Source: Jaapia argillacea MUCL 33604 (taxonomy: Eukaryota; Basidiomycota; Agaricomycetes; Jaapiales; Jaapiaceae). From it: 64,000 bases of DNA. Of the stretch, positions 35,654-46,261 are shown in pieces. The position numbers and the translations under genes are program-made. Where the stretch lies: NCBI GenBank assembly GCA_000697665.1, contig KL197714.1, positions 1,387,557 to 1,451,556 on the forward strand, read 5' to 3'. Numbering within the stretch: position 1 is the stretch's first letter; every line of letters begins with the position of its first letter. Below the pieces are notes generated by a model that worked only from the letters and a program-made list of their open reading frames with translations, ran no database searches and was not told the DNA's origin.

Positions 35654-36749
35654 ATGGCGGTATCAGACAAAGAGGCTCAACTCCCAGCTCCTGTCTCTTC
35701 GCCCTCGACGGTGGACGGTGGCGATGGCCGGTATGGCAGGCGTTCGGAGAGCTGGTTATCGACGGAGTATCTCAGGAACTATGTGATGACTTCTGTGCAT
35801 CCAGACCAGTGTACGCCGCCCCTCGTAGCATATTGCTTCATGACCGGGTTCATGTGAGTTTGTTACCCTATGTCTCTACACGGTTTCAACATATGATCGA
35901 CGGACATCACTGATCTTTTTTCTCTATCAGTGATGCTGTCGGATTTACTGCGATATTCGTATGGTGTGGTTTCCAAACTGGTAACTCTGTCCAGGTACGA
36001 TAAACCCTCATCCATCCACCCCTCTTCAACCCAACCCAACCAACTCTTTCCGCCATCCAGCTCGCCCTAGCCCTCGCCCGTCTCTTCCAAGGTCCCCCAG
36101 GCCAACGGGACTTCTCCTTCCACATAGCCGACAAACAAGCTCTCACCTCCCTCATCACCTTCATCCTCGGTGCCTCCGTCGGTCGAATCGGCGACCACAT
36201 GGGTTCCAAGACTCGCTTATGGCTCTTCCTAGGAACGATGATCCAAGCACTGTTCACAATGGCTGCTGCATTATGTGTGTGGAAGAGTGGTCAGGGTAGC
36301 TTTGCGGAGCTTAGGGGAGACCCGGCTTGGACGACTCCTTTGACTTTTGTCGCCGTTGGGTTTATGAGTGCTAGTCTGGGGTTACAAGGGATCATGGGGA
36401 AGAGGGTCAATGGGCAGTATGCTACCACCAGTGCGTCCACTTATCATTTGGTCGTGGGACTGGTATGCTGATATCGTTCGATAAAGTTGTGCTTACCACC
36501 ATCTGGTGTGAGTTGATGGCGGATCCGAAGCTGTTCAACCTTCGTGCATGGGTCGTCTCCCGAGATCATAAGCTCATCGCCATTGTGTCCCTCTTCATTG
36601 GAGGTTTCGCCGGGCGTGCGCTCATCGAAGCTATCGGCGCCGCTGGTACGTTGGGTGTTGGGTGTGGTCTGAGAACATTAATTGCTATTGGGTGGTTGTT
36701 CGTCCCCGAGAAGAAACCCGCGGTTAAACCTGGTGTTGGTAACAAGTGA
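35654..36749 (+). CDS. DUF1275 (YoaK-type) membrane protein
   Basis: Four exons joined at TTCAT|gtgagt...atcag|TGATGC, GTCCAG|gtacga...atccag|CTCGCC and ACCA|gtgcgt...ataaag|TTGTGC. The product has the DUF1275 pattern: a first span GYxDAVGF-like (AYCFMTGFM-DAVGFTAIF), GNSVQLALALARLFQG, then SLITFILGASVGRIGDHM, WLFLGTMIQALFTMAAAL, a conserved SASLGLQGIMGKRVNGQYATT, TIVLTTIWCEL, LIAIVSLFIGGFAGRALIEA and a last span before a Lys-rich tail. About six spans are expected. The family is found in bacteria and fungi and is a putative transporter of unknown substrate. The ATG lies 20 bases after GAAGCTGAGAGC; the N-terminal 45 residues are cytosolic and variable. Confidence 0.88.
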
Positions 36750-37684
36750 GCCTCGGTTTCGATGGGATAGAGATTGACTTTCTTGGACGAGTTGGACGTC
36801 GCCGAGCTTTGCCCGCTATCGAGTTTCTGACATAGATTACGTTCGTAGACTTGTTGTACTTGCCGTTTTGCCGTTTAATCCGAGGTTAAGGACCTTAATG
36901 CCAGCTAAACGAGTCTACCGTTGATGGATATGGCTCGTGATCAGTATATGAGGCGAGATGAGACGATGACGGAAGATCCATTCGAGACGGAAACATGAAT
37001 ACATTGTAACATTGGATAGCATACAGCCCGTGCCTCGTCCCCGCCCCAACGAAGCAACCAAAACCCGATCCCACATCGCAAAACAATTGTACCATCTCAG
37101 GTAAGGAAAGCCACTCCACCTCGAGACGAGACAAAGGAAGTGCACTCCAGCTAGAGACGCCCTCGTGAAAAGATGGTCTGGGACAAGCAGTAGACTCCTG
37201 CGAGAGATGAAAATGAACATCACAGGGGGACAATAATGCGAGTCCGAGAAATGAGTGAGGAAAAAAAGTGAGGATTGGTGGGTTTATATATAGTTTGGGG
37301 TCCGTGGGAGTGATCGGGAACCAAGGGTGGGACCTGCGCATGGACCATGGACCATCATCGTTTCCCTGAGTCCATCCTTCGGCCTTTGCGCTACAACCAC
37401 TGGCTTTCTTCTCTACCCATCTCGTTTCCTTGAATCAAGACGCCAGAGAAATGCGAGCAGCCCATATCGTCGGATGATATCCTAGGCCTTAGAACGTCCA
37501 TCTACGCCTCAGTTTGGGACACCTGACCGTCATTTAGCTCTCCGATCATCGACGTTGTCGGACCTTCTACACCTCCACTCAATCTTTCTGAAGTTACAGT
37601 ATAAGCAATGCTTGATTTACGGCGAGACATGCTTCATTCATCATTCCCCTCCTTTCCCCAGTCGCTAAAGACGAACCCCTGAAC
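36750..37684. other. Intergenic between convergent genes, nothing recognised
   Basis: No gene supported. Some open frames on the minus strand (36,895-37,341) lack family features. Confidence 0.4.
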
Positions 37685-38192
37685 CTACAACTTGCCTTCC
37701 TTTATCAACTCCTCGACCTTCTTGATCGACTGTTCCACGCCACCCCCAGCGATCTTGACCCAGTTTTTGGTTAACTCTCTCTCTTCTTCTGACCCAGGTT
37801 GCACCCCAGGCTCCGTCCTGTTGAATGAGTATGTGAGGAGGAGTCGGCCTTGTTCATCGGTACTAATGATGTTGTACACCTCGTGAATATCTTCCCTAGC
37901 TTTGAAGTGCACCTGTATCACCCCGATAATTGAGTCCTTTAAGTCTCCATCTGAAGTGAATCGTGATACTCACCCAAGTTGGCTCGACAAAGGTGATGTC
38001 CTCCGTCATGATCGTGCCCGTCGTAGTGACAGCTCTCCTGACTAACCCGTTCTCATGCTCAGAAATCACTGTGGATTCTTTGAAGGCTCCAATGAAGCCG
38101 ATGGGGTTACGAGCTTTGATTTTGAGACCTTCCCAAAGTTGGCTCTGCGAGATGTTGGGCGGAACGGTGCGAGTGGCTGCAGTCGTGATCAT
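37685..38192 (-). CDS. AtaL-like (DUF1857) START-fold protein 3
   Basis: Starts MITTAATRTVPPNISQSQLW and continues IKARNPIGFIGAF, ISEHENGLVRRAV, DITFVEPTW; the intron (gtgagt...atacag) leads to VHFKARED and the exon ending SIKKVEELIKEGKL. It is the intact counterpart of the frameshifted gene at 4405-4978 and defines the second AtaL subtype here. A TATA box at 38,255-38,260 is about 63 bases before this ATG; the in-frame ATG at 38,246 is too close to that box to be the start. It follows AtaL gene 4 on the same strand by about 280 bases, the same order and spacing as the pair at the left end. Confidence 0.87.
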
Positions 38193-38254
38193 TGTGGGTT
38201 TCGTTGGTTGGGATGGATTTGATGGAGCACCAGGACGACAGTACATCTGAGGCC

Positions 38255-38260
38255 TTTATA
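38255..38260 (-). promoter_or_regulatory. TATA box of AtaL gene 3
   Basis: TATAAA on the minus strand, matching the box before AtaL gene 2. Confidence 0.5.
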
Positions 38261-38476
38261 CAGAGCACCACTCGCTTGCTTGTTTGAAACCCGATTGTCG
38301 TCATCATCCCCATTTCAGGTTGCTGACGGAGGTGACGATTCATCCACGTTTAATGTCTTAGCAAGTCACTAAATGGACCGTTAAGCTTCGATGTCTTGGT
38401 GTGCAGGTGGTACAATGGAATACAATCAAACCCACGTCGTAGTCGGTTCTATCGACATCCTATGACTAACCCAAGA

Positions 38477-38980
38477 TTAGACCTTGATATCGTCAACAAT
38501 CTTGATAGCATTGTCCACAGCACTGTTCACCATCCCCTCGTACTGCACTGCCATCTGCTTATCCTGCTCTGACCCTGCCTCGACATCAGGACGAATCCAA
38601 TGGAATGTGAAGGTGACATAGTTGACGCCCTCCTTATCGGAGCTCAAGATGACGGTCACCTCCGAGCCGCTGTCGTGCCATTTTGCTTTGTACTACCAAC
38701 AAAAGAAGATCGTTGTTCAGATCGTCGCAGGTGGAATGGGGAATGAACTACATACCCAAGTAGGCGTGAAAAGAGTCACCGTCTGTGTCTCTTCCTTCCC
38801 CATCCTCACAAACTTCCTCACTAACTCCGTTCCGTCTTCGTTCTCGGACAAGATGGTGTTCTCAGTGATTCCCCCAACCCCAACAGGGTTCCTAGCGATA
38901 CGTTTGATGGCTGACCAAGCTTGGGCTTTAGTGGCAGGTGGGGGGATAACTCGGGTGGCGGATACGGCGTAGTTGACCAT
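38477..38980 (-). CDS. AtaL-like (DUF1857) START-fold protein 4
   Basis: Same subtype as AtaL gene 1: MVNYAVSATRVIPP, ARNPVGVGGITENTI, VTLFTPTW, intron, then YKAKWHDSGSEV, ILSSDKEGVNYVTF and the end AIKIVDDIKV. The intron sits after the Trp codon exactly as in the other copies. Distinctive changes are EPTW to TPTW and GFGG to GVGG. The promoter region shares the 15-mer and TATA box listed below. Confidence 0.88.
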
Positions 38981-39057
38981 GTTGGTTTTGTGGGCAGGTA
39001 GAGGGGATATATCTTCTGGTGAGTGTTTGGATATCGAAAGGTCTTGGCGGGGTCAGG

Positions 39058-39097
39058 TTTATATACCCATCCATGTTGAACTAGCAACGTGCTCCGC
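39058..39097 (-). promoter_or_regulatory. Core promoter of AtaL gene 4: shared 15-mer plus TATA box
   Basis: GCGGAGCACGTTGCT (minus strand) at 39,083-39,097 and TATATAAA at 39,058-39,065, about 78 bases before the ATG. Confidence 0.55.
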
Positions 39098-40272
39098 AAT
39101 GCTCTTCTCGTTTGAGATCACGGGGCCGCCGTCGTCTGTTCTACGATCACCTACAATCGCGATCTCATAATCCATCAGAAACATACCAAACGCAGTGGTG
39201 ACTTCTGAGTGAGCTAAACTGTAAAGCAAGCGGAAGGGGATACTTACGCACATGTCCAGTCGCCACAGATCTGCTGGGCTGCCATCGATCGACCAGGAGG
39301 GGGAGTGAAACTGTCATAAGGACTCAGAACGAGACGCTGGCGAAGAGTCAGCCGACAAATGAGCGAGCCTAAGAGGCGAGGAGAGACCGTGACAATCTCG
39401 TCACCGATCACGCGTTAGGCGGTGACACGGGTCACTATGTCCTGTCCTCCGTCTGGTTTGCACATCACCCGAAAGCGTGCTAGTACTGGCTCTGTGCAAT
39501 TGTATCAAGGTTCTGCAAGGCTCTGTCAATCGACGAAAACGGTGGGGATATATGGTTCCACATCCGAGTTGGAAAGTGTCGGTGGCAGATGCAGTTTTTG
39601 AAGCTCGCGAATATTTAGTAACTTTCCATTGTCGCTCCCGACGGCTTGCTGTACCTGCTCTTGCTGCAATCTGGTGAGATTTTTAAGGACTTGAGCCGCT
39701 ACTCAATTTGATTCGAGCCTCAGAGGGGTCGTGGTGAGCTGTGTTTCTACGTACATCTGTCAGTGGTCGACTCATATCCGTTATGATGTTCTGACGAGCT
39801 GCTGTATCAGTTCATCACATCCAGAAGATTGGCTCAGATTGGACATATCCTCAACGATTGCGAATCTTTCGCCGCGACGGTAAAAGATCCCAATGGATTT
39901 TATCGACCTTTGGGCATATAATCATGGCTGGCTGCTTCCATGCTTACGTGCCCTCTCTTTTAACAGTAGGGACAGCTCGACCCGTGGAGTCACCGGAGTA
40001 ACGACACCTGATGTGGTTGAGGGTATGGTTAAGCTCAATGCAGCCGACTCTGACATAGGCGTAGAGCCTGCGATTTGACATTCTGCGAACAAATCACCAG
40101 AACTGAAATTTCTCATCGATCCGAGCCGTAGATGTTTTCGCGTAAACTTTCGTTTCTCACTTGGTATTCACTACTTCATCCAGCCTTTAGAAATGCCTCC
40201 CCGTCCTACCGTCCTAGTCCCTCCACCTTCTTTAAACACAACAGAAGCTCTTTCCCCCCATGGCCCTGCCTT
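39098..40272. other. Intergenic: AtaL gene 4 upstream region and a stretch like 2.85-3.06 kb
   Basis: No gene. 39,100-39,330 resembles the upstream regions of AtaL genes 1 and 5. The minus strand has GACATGTGC followed by GTAAGT and, 20 bases on, TTTACAG; the same is seen before gene 5. About 39,840-40,000 resembles 2850-3010. Confidence 0.45.
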
Positions 40273-40728
40273 TCAAAGGGTAATAGGGATGCAACCAAGG
40301 GAGATGAGCCCGCCCTGTTGCGAAAAAAGACATCCGTGAACGCATTTTCGCAACTATATTATCACTTTCACTCACAAACTGGTTATTTTCGCAGCAAACC
40401 GGAGAGGCAGTGCAAGTACCTCCGTTTCCGACGCCAAGAACGCTGAGCGGGGAGCACGTCAAGCCCACAAGGCCTGTGATCCCGGAAAGGTCGATGCCAA
40501 GTAGTCCTGCGAGTGAGGTGACGCCTAAGGAGGTCGACTCCCAAACTCATGGTTAGACCAATCGAAGGGTGAGTCGGGGCGAACGCAACCTACACTCTGA
40601 ACGGAGTTGCAGCAGTTCAATGTACCGACATTGCACTGGGAAGTCTGCCTGGCCTCCATATCGGGAGTGGGCATGGCGGTCGCAAGGATAGCAGAAACGG
40701 TCAAGGCGACGAAAGCACGGGAGAACAT
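40273..40728 (-). CDS. Class I hydrophobin 2
   Basis: 112 residues, three exons in the same places as hydrophobin 1: CNSVQ-S | [11 protein letters not shown] ... ENNQF | [13 protein letters not shown]. The signal peptide [15 protein letters not shown] and all eight cysteines are kept, with spacing C-X6-CC-X32-C-X13-C-X5-CC-X12-C. Only a few residues differ from hydrophobin 1 (for example TADMEV to TPDMEA, SPIS to SPLS, GGAC to GGTC), so the two probably form similar surface rodlets. The first intron is changed most (gtaggt...gggag). The ATG agrees with that of the paralogue. Confidence 0.93.
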
Positions 40729-40800
40729 GTTTGTAAGTGTAGAGGTGCTGAACGACTTTGAGGTGTTCGACTGAAGTTCTGAGCTGAAGGTGTACTCTCT

Positions 40801-40806
40801 TTTATA
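40801..40806 (-). promoter_or_regulatory. TATA box of hydrophobin 2
   Basis: TATAAA on the minus strand about 73 bases before the ATG, in the same context as hydrophobin 1. Confidence 0.5.
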
Positions 40807-41924
40807 TGCACAGATGCTTTCTGTCGGCATCCAATTGGAACGCGACGGAGGTTTGACCGTAATGAGTTCCGTTCAATTCGGTCCAATCCAATTCTGCCTA
40901 TCGAATGCGAGGAAAATACTGCCTTGATTCTGGTACGCTTCTTGCACCCAAAGTCCGACACCTTCCCATCCACTCGACTATTCCTTGTCGGACACTCAAA
41001 ATCGTGCAACGTGAGGAAGCCACGCATACGACTGAGTGGGTCTGCGGACTCCCGTCGAGTTTGTGTATCCAAGTCTCTAGGATGTCTTCGTCGCTCTACC
41101 CCCCTCAAAGTCCTGCTGCACAATTTTCTTCTCGTCAGCGTTTCATTCCCTCCTGACCTTGGTGGTGATCATAGTTTGAATTGGCGAGTTGATGATTTAC
41201 ATCTGTATTCATGCCGTGGGCAGTCCGGCTTGCTTCCCCGTGCTCGCCATCCATCACCTTGGCCTACCTTGGCGCCTCCCATGTTCGTGACATCGTGTGC
41301 TCCTCTTTCCTTGCTGCCCTAATAAATTCGCTGGAAATACGAGATTTCTAGTCATTGGCATCTCGTAGGCCCACCTGCAAAAGGTCACGGATCCACTCAA
41401 GTGGTACGACATCTTTCCCACAGGCATGCAAAACGACAAACCTGCGCACCGAAGTACTCTCTCAGGCACGCTTTGAAGAATTACCGTAATGTTTCAATAC
41501 ATTCACGTTCTCGCTGTTTTACTGCTTGGCTCTTGGCTTTGACAACGGTGTGTCGGATTACGGTAGCTTCACTACTTAAACTTACGGGATTGGTTATAGC
41601 GGCACCTTGGTCTAGGGGCACTGCTTAGCGGTGATCGCCAGCAACCGAAGTCGATCGGTGAGTACTTGACGCACCACCACAAGATATCCTCGAGCAGATG
41701 GTTCATCTATACCCACTGGTAGCCTCAATGAGCACACGAAGATCATAAAACACCGCCGAGCATCCCTACCAACCCCAGCAAGGTCAGTGATGATTCATCC
41801 ATGTTTGATGTCCCGCGAGCTTCGATGTCACGGTGTACACGTGTGTATATGCGTTACAATGGAATACTGCACAATCAACCCCACGTCTTACAAGGTGCTA
41901 TCGCGTCCCATGACCAACCCGAGA

Positions 41925-42431
41925 TTAGACCTTGTTCCTACCGTCCATACTCTGGACAGCGCTTTCCACGGCGTTGTTCACTATCCCCTCGTACTGTGCT
42001 GCCATCTGCTTATCCTGCTCTGACCCTGCCTTGACATCAGGGTGAATCCAATGGAATGTGAAGGTGATATAGTTGACACCCTCCTTATCGGAACTCAAGA
42101 TGATGGTCACCTCGGAGTTGGGGTCTTGGGATTTGGCTTTGTACTACCAACAAAAGAATATCGATGTTTAGAATGTCGCAGCTGAAATCGGGAACGGACT
42201 ACATACCCAAGTTGGCTCGAAAAGAGTCACCACCTGTGTGTATTCCTTCCCCATCCTCACCAACTTCCTCACTAACTCCGTCCCGTTTTCACTCTCGGAC
42301 AAGATCGTGCACTCGGTGATTCCCCCAAACCCTACAGGGTTCCTAGCGCTATCTTTCAAGGCTGACCAGGCTTGGGCTTTCGTCACATGTGAGGGGATAA
42401 CTCGGGTGGCGGATACAGCGTAGTTAACCAT
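41925..42431 (-). CDS. AtaL-like (DUF1857) START-fold protein 5
   Basis: MVNYAVSATRVIPSHVTKAQ, ARNPVGFGGITECTI, SESENGTELVRK, VTLFEPTW, intron, YKAKSQDPNSEV, ILSSDKEGVNYITF. The C-terminus departs from the others: after GIVNNAVESA it reads VQSMDGRNKV instead of IKAVDDIKA, so the last helix is altered. Otherwise intact. It stands alone, without a partner of the MITTAATRT subtype. Confidence 0.86.
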
Positions 42432-42515
42432 GTTGGTTGTGTGGGCAGGTGCAGTACAGTAGGGTGTATTGGCTGGTGAGTGTTTGGATATCGAAAAGGT
42501 TTGGTGGGGTCAGGT

Positions 42516-42548
42516 TTATATAGCTGTAGCACTAGCAACGTGCTCCGC
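42516..42548 (-). promoter_or_regulatory. Core promoter of AtaL gene 5: shared 15-mer plus TATA box
   Basis: GCGGAGCACGTTGCT (minus) at 42,534-42,548, TATAAA at 42,516-42,521. Confidence 0.55.
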
Positions 42549-43335
42549 AACGCTATTCTCGTCTGAAATTACAAGTACGCAGCAGTCATCTGCTGATGAT
42601 CACCTGCGACTGCGATCTGAGAATCCATCAGAAACATACCAAACACAGTGATGGCTTCTGAGTGTGGCGAAGCAGCGGCTGCATCGCTAAACTGTAAAAC
42701 AATCGGAAGGCGAAACTTACGCACATGTCCAGTCGCAACAGATCTGCTGGGCCGTCATCGGTGAACCAAGAGGAGGAAATGAAAGTCTCATAGAAACTCA
42801 GAACGAGACGCTGGTGAAGAGTCAGCACTAGTCAAAGGACAAATTCCAGCTACTTCAGTAGTGGGTCTTGTAGCGAGGTATACATAGTTTGCAGAGCGCC
42901 CGCCGTTTTTCGGCTGCTTATCAATCTGTGACCTTTTGTGACATCCTGATTGTCAAGCCAGTAACATTCTGGTCAGCCTCATTCAATGGAGACCTGCATA
43001 GCTACGTACACTTCTGAGTGTTTGCTTGTTGGCATGTATGTTGTAGAAGTGTAGCGGGCTCTGCCGCTCATGCGGCCTTTCGCGTTATGAGAGAGACGAG
43101 AAGGGACGGTGACACCGTCGTCACAGGTCACGCATCACCACCAGCCTCAAGTGAAGCCAATCGGCGAGTACTCGAGCAGATGATTCATTTATACCTGCTG
43201 GCAGCCTCAACGAGCACGAAGATCATACAGCACCGCAACACTTCAATTCTTGATTACATTGGCCTCGAGCAATCAAGTCCGCGTCACACAGGGTACAAAT
43301 ACACCAACGCCCATAATCCGACAAATTCGATCCTA
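42549..43335. other. Intergenic between AtaL genes 5 and 6
   Basis: First 280 bases are the shared AtaL upstream region, with the same GACATGTGC-GTAAGT stretch as gene 4. No gene in the rest. Confidence 0.4.
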
Positions 43336-43837
43336 CTAAACCTTCAAATCACCAGCAGCCTTGATAGCGCTATCTGCAGCCTTGTTCGCTATCGCTTCGT
43401 ACTGAGCTGCCATCTGCTTATCTTCCTCTGACCCCGCCTCGACATCAGGACGAATCCAATGGTACGTGAAGGTGATATATGTGGCACCCTCCTTATCGGA
43501 GCTCAAGATGGCGCTCGCCTCGGAGCCGCTGTCTTGCCATCTGGCTTTGTACTGCCAACAACGGAGATTCATCGTCCAGGTCGTCGTAGGCGGATCGGGA
43601 AGAACTACGCACCCAAGTAGGCTCGAACAGAGTCACGGTCTGTGTCTCTTCCTTCCCCATCCTCACCAACTTCCTCACAAACTCCGTCCCATCTTCGTTC
43701 TCGGACACGATCGTGCTCTCGGTGATTCCCCCAAACCCTACAGGGTTCCTAGCGTTATCTTTGAGACCTAACCAAGCTTTGGCTTTAGGGACGTTTGGGG
43801 GGATAACTCGGGTGGCGGATACGGCGTAGTTGACCAT
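43336..43837 (-). CDS. AtaL-like (DUF1857) START-fold protein 6
   Basis: MVNYAVSATRVIPPNVPKAK, ARNPVGFGGITESTI, SENEDGTEFVRK, VTLFEPTW, intron, YKARWQDSGSEASAI, SSDKEGATYITFTYHWIRPD, GSEEDKQMAAQYEAI and an Ala-rich end AAGDLKV. All family positions are kept. An in-frame ATG further upstream (43,924) overlaps the promoter and is not used in the paralogues, so the ATG at 43,835-43,837 is preferred. Confidence 0.87.
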
Positions 43838-43907
43838 ATTGTTGTGGAAACAATGAGATGCTGGACGGGGATGATATAGAATATCGGTGGCATTGTATGT
43901 GCACAAG

Positions 43908-43947
43908 TTTATATACCCATCCATGCAGAGCCAGCAACGTGCTCCGC
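43908..43947 (-). promoter_or_regulatory. Core promoter of AtaL gene 6: shared 15-mer plus TATA box
   Basis: GCGGAGCACGTTGCT (minus) at 43,933-43,947 and TATATAAA at 43,908-43,915. Confidence 0.55.
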
Positions 43948-44824
43948 CATGGCTTTCTCGCTGATGAGATCTTTGAAATTAGAAGTACGCAGCAGTCGCC
44001 TGCTCACCTGCAATCGCGTTCTGACGATCTGGCATCAGGGGTCAGAAGTCCTGAGACGTGGAGAAGCGAAGCTAAACAAGCCAAATTTGGAGGGGGTATG
44101 CGGATGTCCAGTAATAGTGCAAGTGCAACTCCAGATGTGGTCAGTTGCCATCGATCAAAGAAATGCCTTCCAAATGCCGTCGAAGACGGACAACGAGGAC
44201 ATCAGTGATCACCAACTAGTCACTCGTTCAGCTTCACCAGCATCGCATGGCCATGAACCAGGTCGAGTTCCCTCCTACCCACAGACTCCCGGCACTGAAT
44301 TCGAATAAATATCTTGTGCTTAGGTTAGGGATGTCATGCCTCGAATCAAATCACCCAGAGTGTGATATCGAAATGACATAGAAGCGGAACGGCTCTCGTA
44401 CAACCACCTCAAACTGTAAATTCCATTCACCCATCCTGCGGTACAGGGCTGCGAGTGACGGATCCATCTCAACACCGTGTCGCAATGTCCCCAACTTCTG
44501 CACCCTCTGCGCTGAACGAGAACCCCATACCATCTGGCGCTACAACTATCCCGGGCCGAACCACATTTCAAATTGCCACAGGTGGTCCAACGGGTGCAAC
44601 CTTGCGGCCACTGCCCCTCAGTGTAATAAGCCAAATTTAGATCGGGTCTGCGCATGTCCAGTGCAAGTGTTGTATAGCTCAGGAGGTGGAACTTGAAAGC
44701 CACCCTAGGAAATCACTTGACTTGGCTTCCCTTAGGCTCAGCACGAGTGAGAGCAACCGCCACTTGACATCGCTTCTACCTCCCTCCCATCCCTGTTCAT
44801 TCGTCGACAACGCTGCGGTATATA
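43948..44824. other. Intergenic, with one arm of a ~120-bp direct repeat and a short open frame
   Basis: 44,168-44,296 resembles 46,262-46,382. A minus-strand frame at 44,351-44,533 (RHGVEMDPSLAALYRRMGEW, VVVREPFRFYVISI) reads like protein but is too short to identify; it may be a gene remnant. Confidence 0.4.
44168..44296 (+). repeat. Direct repeat arm, left
   Basis: Contains TTCCAAATGCCG, CGAAGAC, GCATGGCCATGAAC, GGTTC-like and ACAGTC-like words shared in order with 46,262-46,382, about 2.1 kb away. The two arms enclose the AWxHGC pseudogene and the GPG fragment. Confidence 0.6.
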
Positions 44825-45971
44825 ATGGCGAGAGTTTCAGAAACCTGTGGGCTTACCCTGGTCTTTGTGAGTCATTATTCTCCTCGTCGACTCTGTCGTC
44901 GCTGACATCGTCGCTTGTAGCTTCGGTTGGCGATCAACTGTGGTGACGCAGCATGGATCTACTTCTGTACGTCTCCATGACATTCGCCACATGCTAATAG
45001 TACTCATACCCCCTGCAGATACTCAAACCGAAATGCATCCTAACCCCCACAATGCCATCAACAAAACGATGAGCGCTTTGAACGGGTATAAAGTTATGAT
45101 GTTCATATTCGGCTTCTTCTGGGGTCTCGTCAACGCCATCCCTTTCTGGGCCTACTTTGCTGCTGTTAAAGTGTTCAATGGGTACAGAGTGACACTGGAA
45201 CATTTTCGTCATGTTCCCGGTTGCTGTGCTCATGATCTTGTGTCCATTCTTCGGACCTTTCATCAGCCTTTCATTGGCGGAGAAGGTAAGTTTCCAGGTT
45301 TTATTCACTGCACCACTCGGAACTTGACGATAATCCGACTTTTAGTGGGCATGGGACCATGGATGCGATGGCTACCCAATCTCAGTCATCATCGATGCAT
45401 AGGGTTATGCCGCCCCGCCCTATTATCCAAACGTGGCTCACTACTACCTCTACAATAACCCCGTATACTCCTACGACATCTTCTAGCAGTCGGCGGAGTT
45501 CTGGTCATTCGGCCTGCGTACCATCGACTCCTCAACGCTCTCCGCGAACGAATCTGACCCTCACTACCCCTCCGTCCATAACATCGGCTATGACTTCATC
45601 AGTAACGCCATTACGGGGAACTGCACATCCCCTACTACGGGAAATACCACCACCACCACACCATGCATCTCGGGATCGTTCAACCCTGCGAACGATTATC
45701 TCTCATTTAACCTTACCGACTCGCGAGACAATTCGTCCACCAGTCTCCGTGCGGTCGATAAGCAGTGGACTTTCGACGGAATGCGAAGTTGAAGGATGGG
45801 AACGGCAGAACGGTGTTGAAAACAGACATCACGACGAGGAGCGACTGCACCTTGTCGAAGGTCTGCATCGGGAGAAATAACCCTGGAGCCGAGACCATCG
45901 CGCCCATTGGGCTGATTTTGTTGCGACAAATGGATTATGGTATGTATTGTACAACACCTAGAGATGACTAG
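44825..45971 (+). pseudogene. AWxHGC-family pseudogene 2
   Basis: The exon structure of gene 1 is still visible: MARVSETCGLTLVF, intron, LRLAINCGDAAWIYFY, intron, TQTEMHPNPHNAINKT, MMFIFGFFWGLVNAIPFWAY. A 26-base deletion near 45,185 then shifts the frame. In the last exon (WAWDHGCDGYP...) two CAG codons have become TAG at 45,400-45,402 and 45,484-45,486. A 10-base deletion near 45,780 shifts the frame again before the end KDGNGRTVLKTDITTR...CTTPRDD. Four independent lesions make this a clear pseudogene. It is closest to genes 1 and 3 and is oriented opposite to both. Confidence 0.88.
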
Positions 45972-46040
45972 AATGTAACGTAGCCGTGGAGGTGGTTATC
46001 TAATCCCTTTTAGCCCACGCCTATGTATCCTCGCGAAGGG

Positions 46041-46236
46041 AAGTCCATGCAATCAACTCCTAGGATCCGTCCTCACGCGGTTTGGTGGTAAAATGACGAA
46101 AGAGGTAGCTGATGGAAGGGATATGAGAAGCCTTGACCCATCCTACATAACGGCTGTCGATATAGAGCACCAGGTCGTCTTCACATCGTCTCTTGTACCC
46201 AATACGCAAGAGAGACCAGAAAACCTGTCGTGAATT
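46041..46236 (-). pseudogene. Fragment of a GPG-family gene
   Basis: On the minus strand it reads VFWSLLRIGYKRRCEDDLVL, YIDSRYVGWVKASHIPSISY and TTKPRED, then a stop where the paralogues have GAG (TAG GAG TTG ATT GCA). This matches the exon near the C-terminus of GPG copies 1 and 2 and starts exactly at their exon border. The rest of the gene is absent. The similarity ends near 46,041, just after a TTGCATG word. Confidence 0.85.
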
Positions 46237-46261
46237 TCAGTGGGGTAGATGGTCACGGTGA

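Larger units (their letters stand above)
40225..41636. repeat. Duplicated hydrophobin block, copy 2
   Basis: Counterpart of 10,680-12,185 in the same orientation. Beyond the gene, about 900 bases of upstream sequence with no protein-coding potential are still alignable by eye. Confidence 0.65.

Noticed and set aside
38193-38246. Upstream in-frame ATG of AtaL gene 3 as the true start
   Set aside because: It lies about 9 bases from the TATA box, and the following MITTAATRT start fits the family.
43838-43924. Longer start of AtaL gene 6 (MDGYINL...)
   Set aside because: Overlaps the TATA region and is not kept in the other three copies of the subtype.
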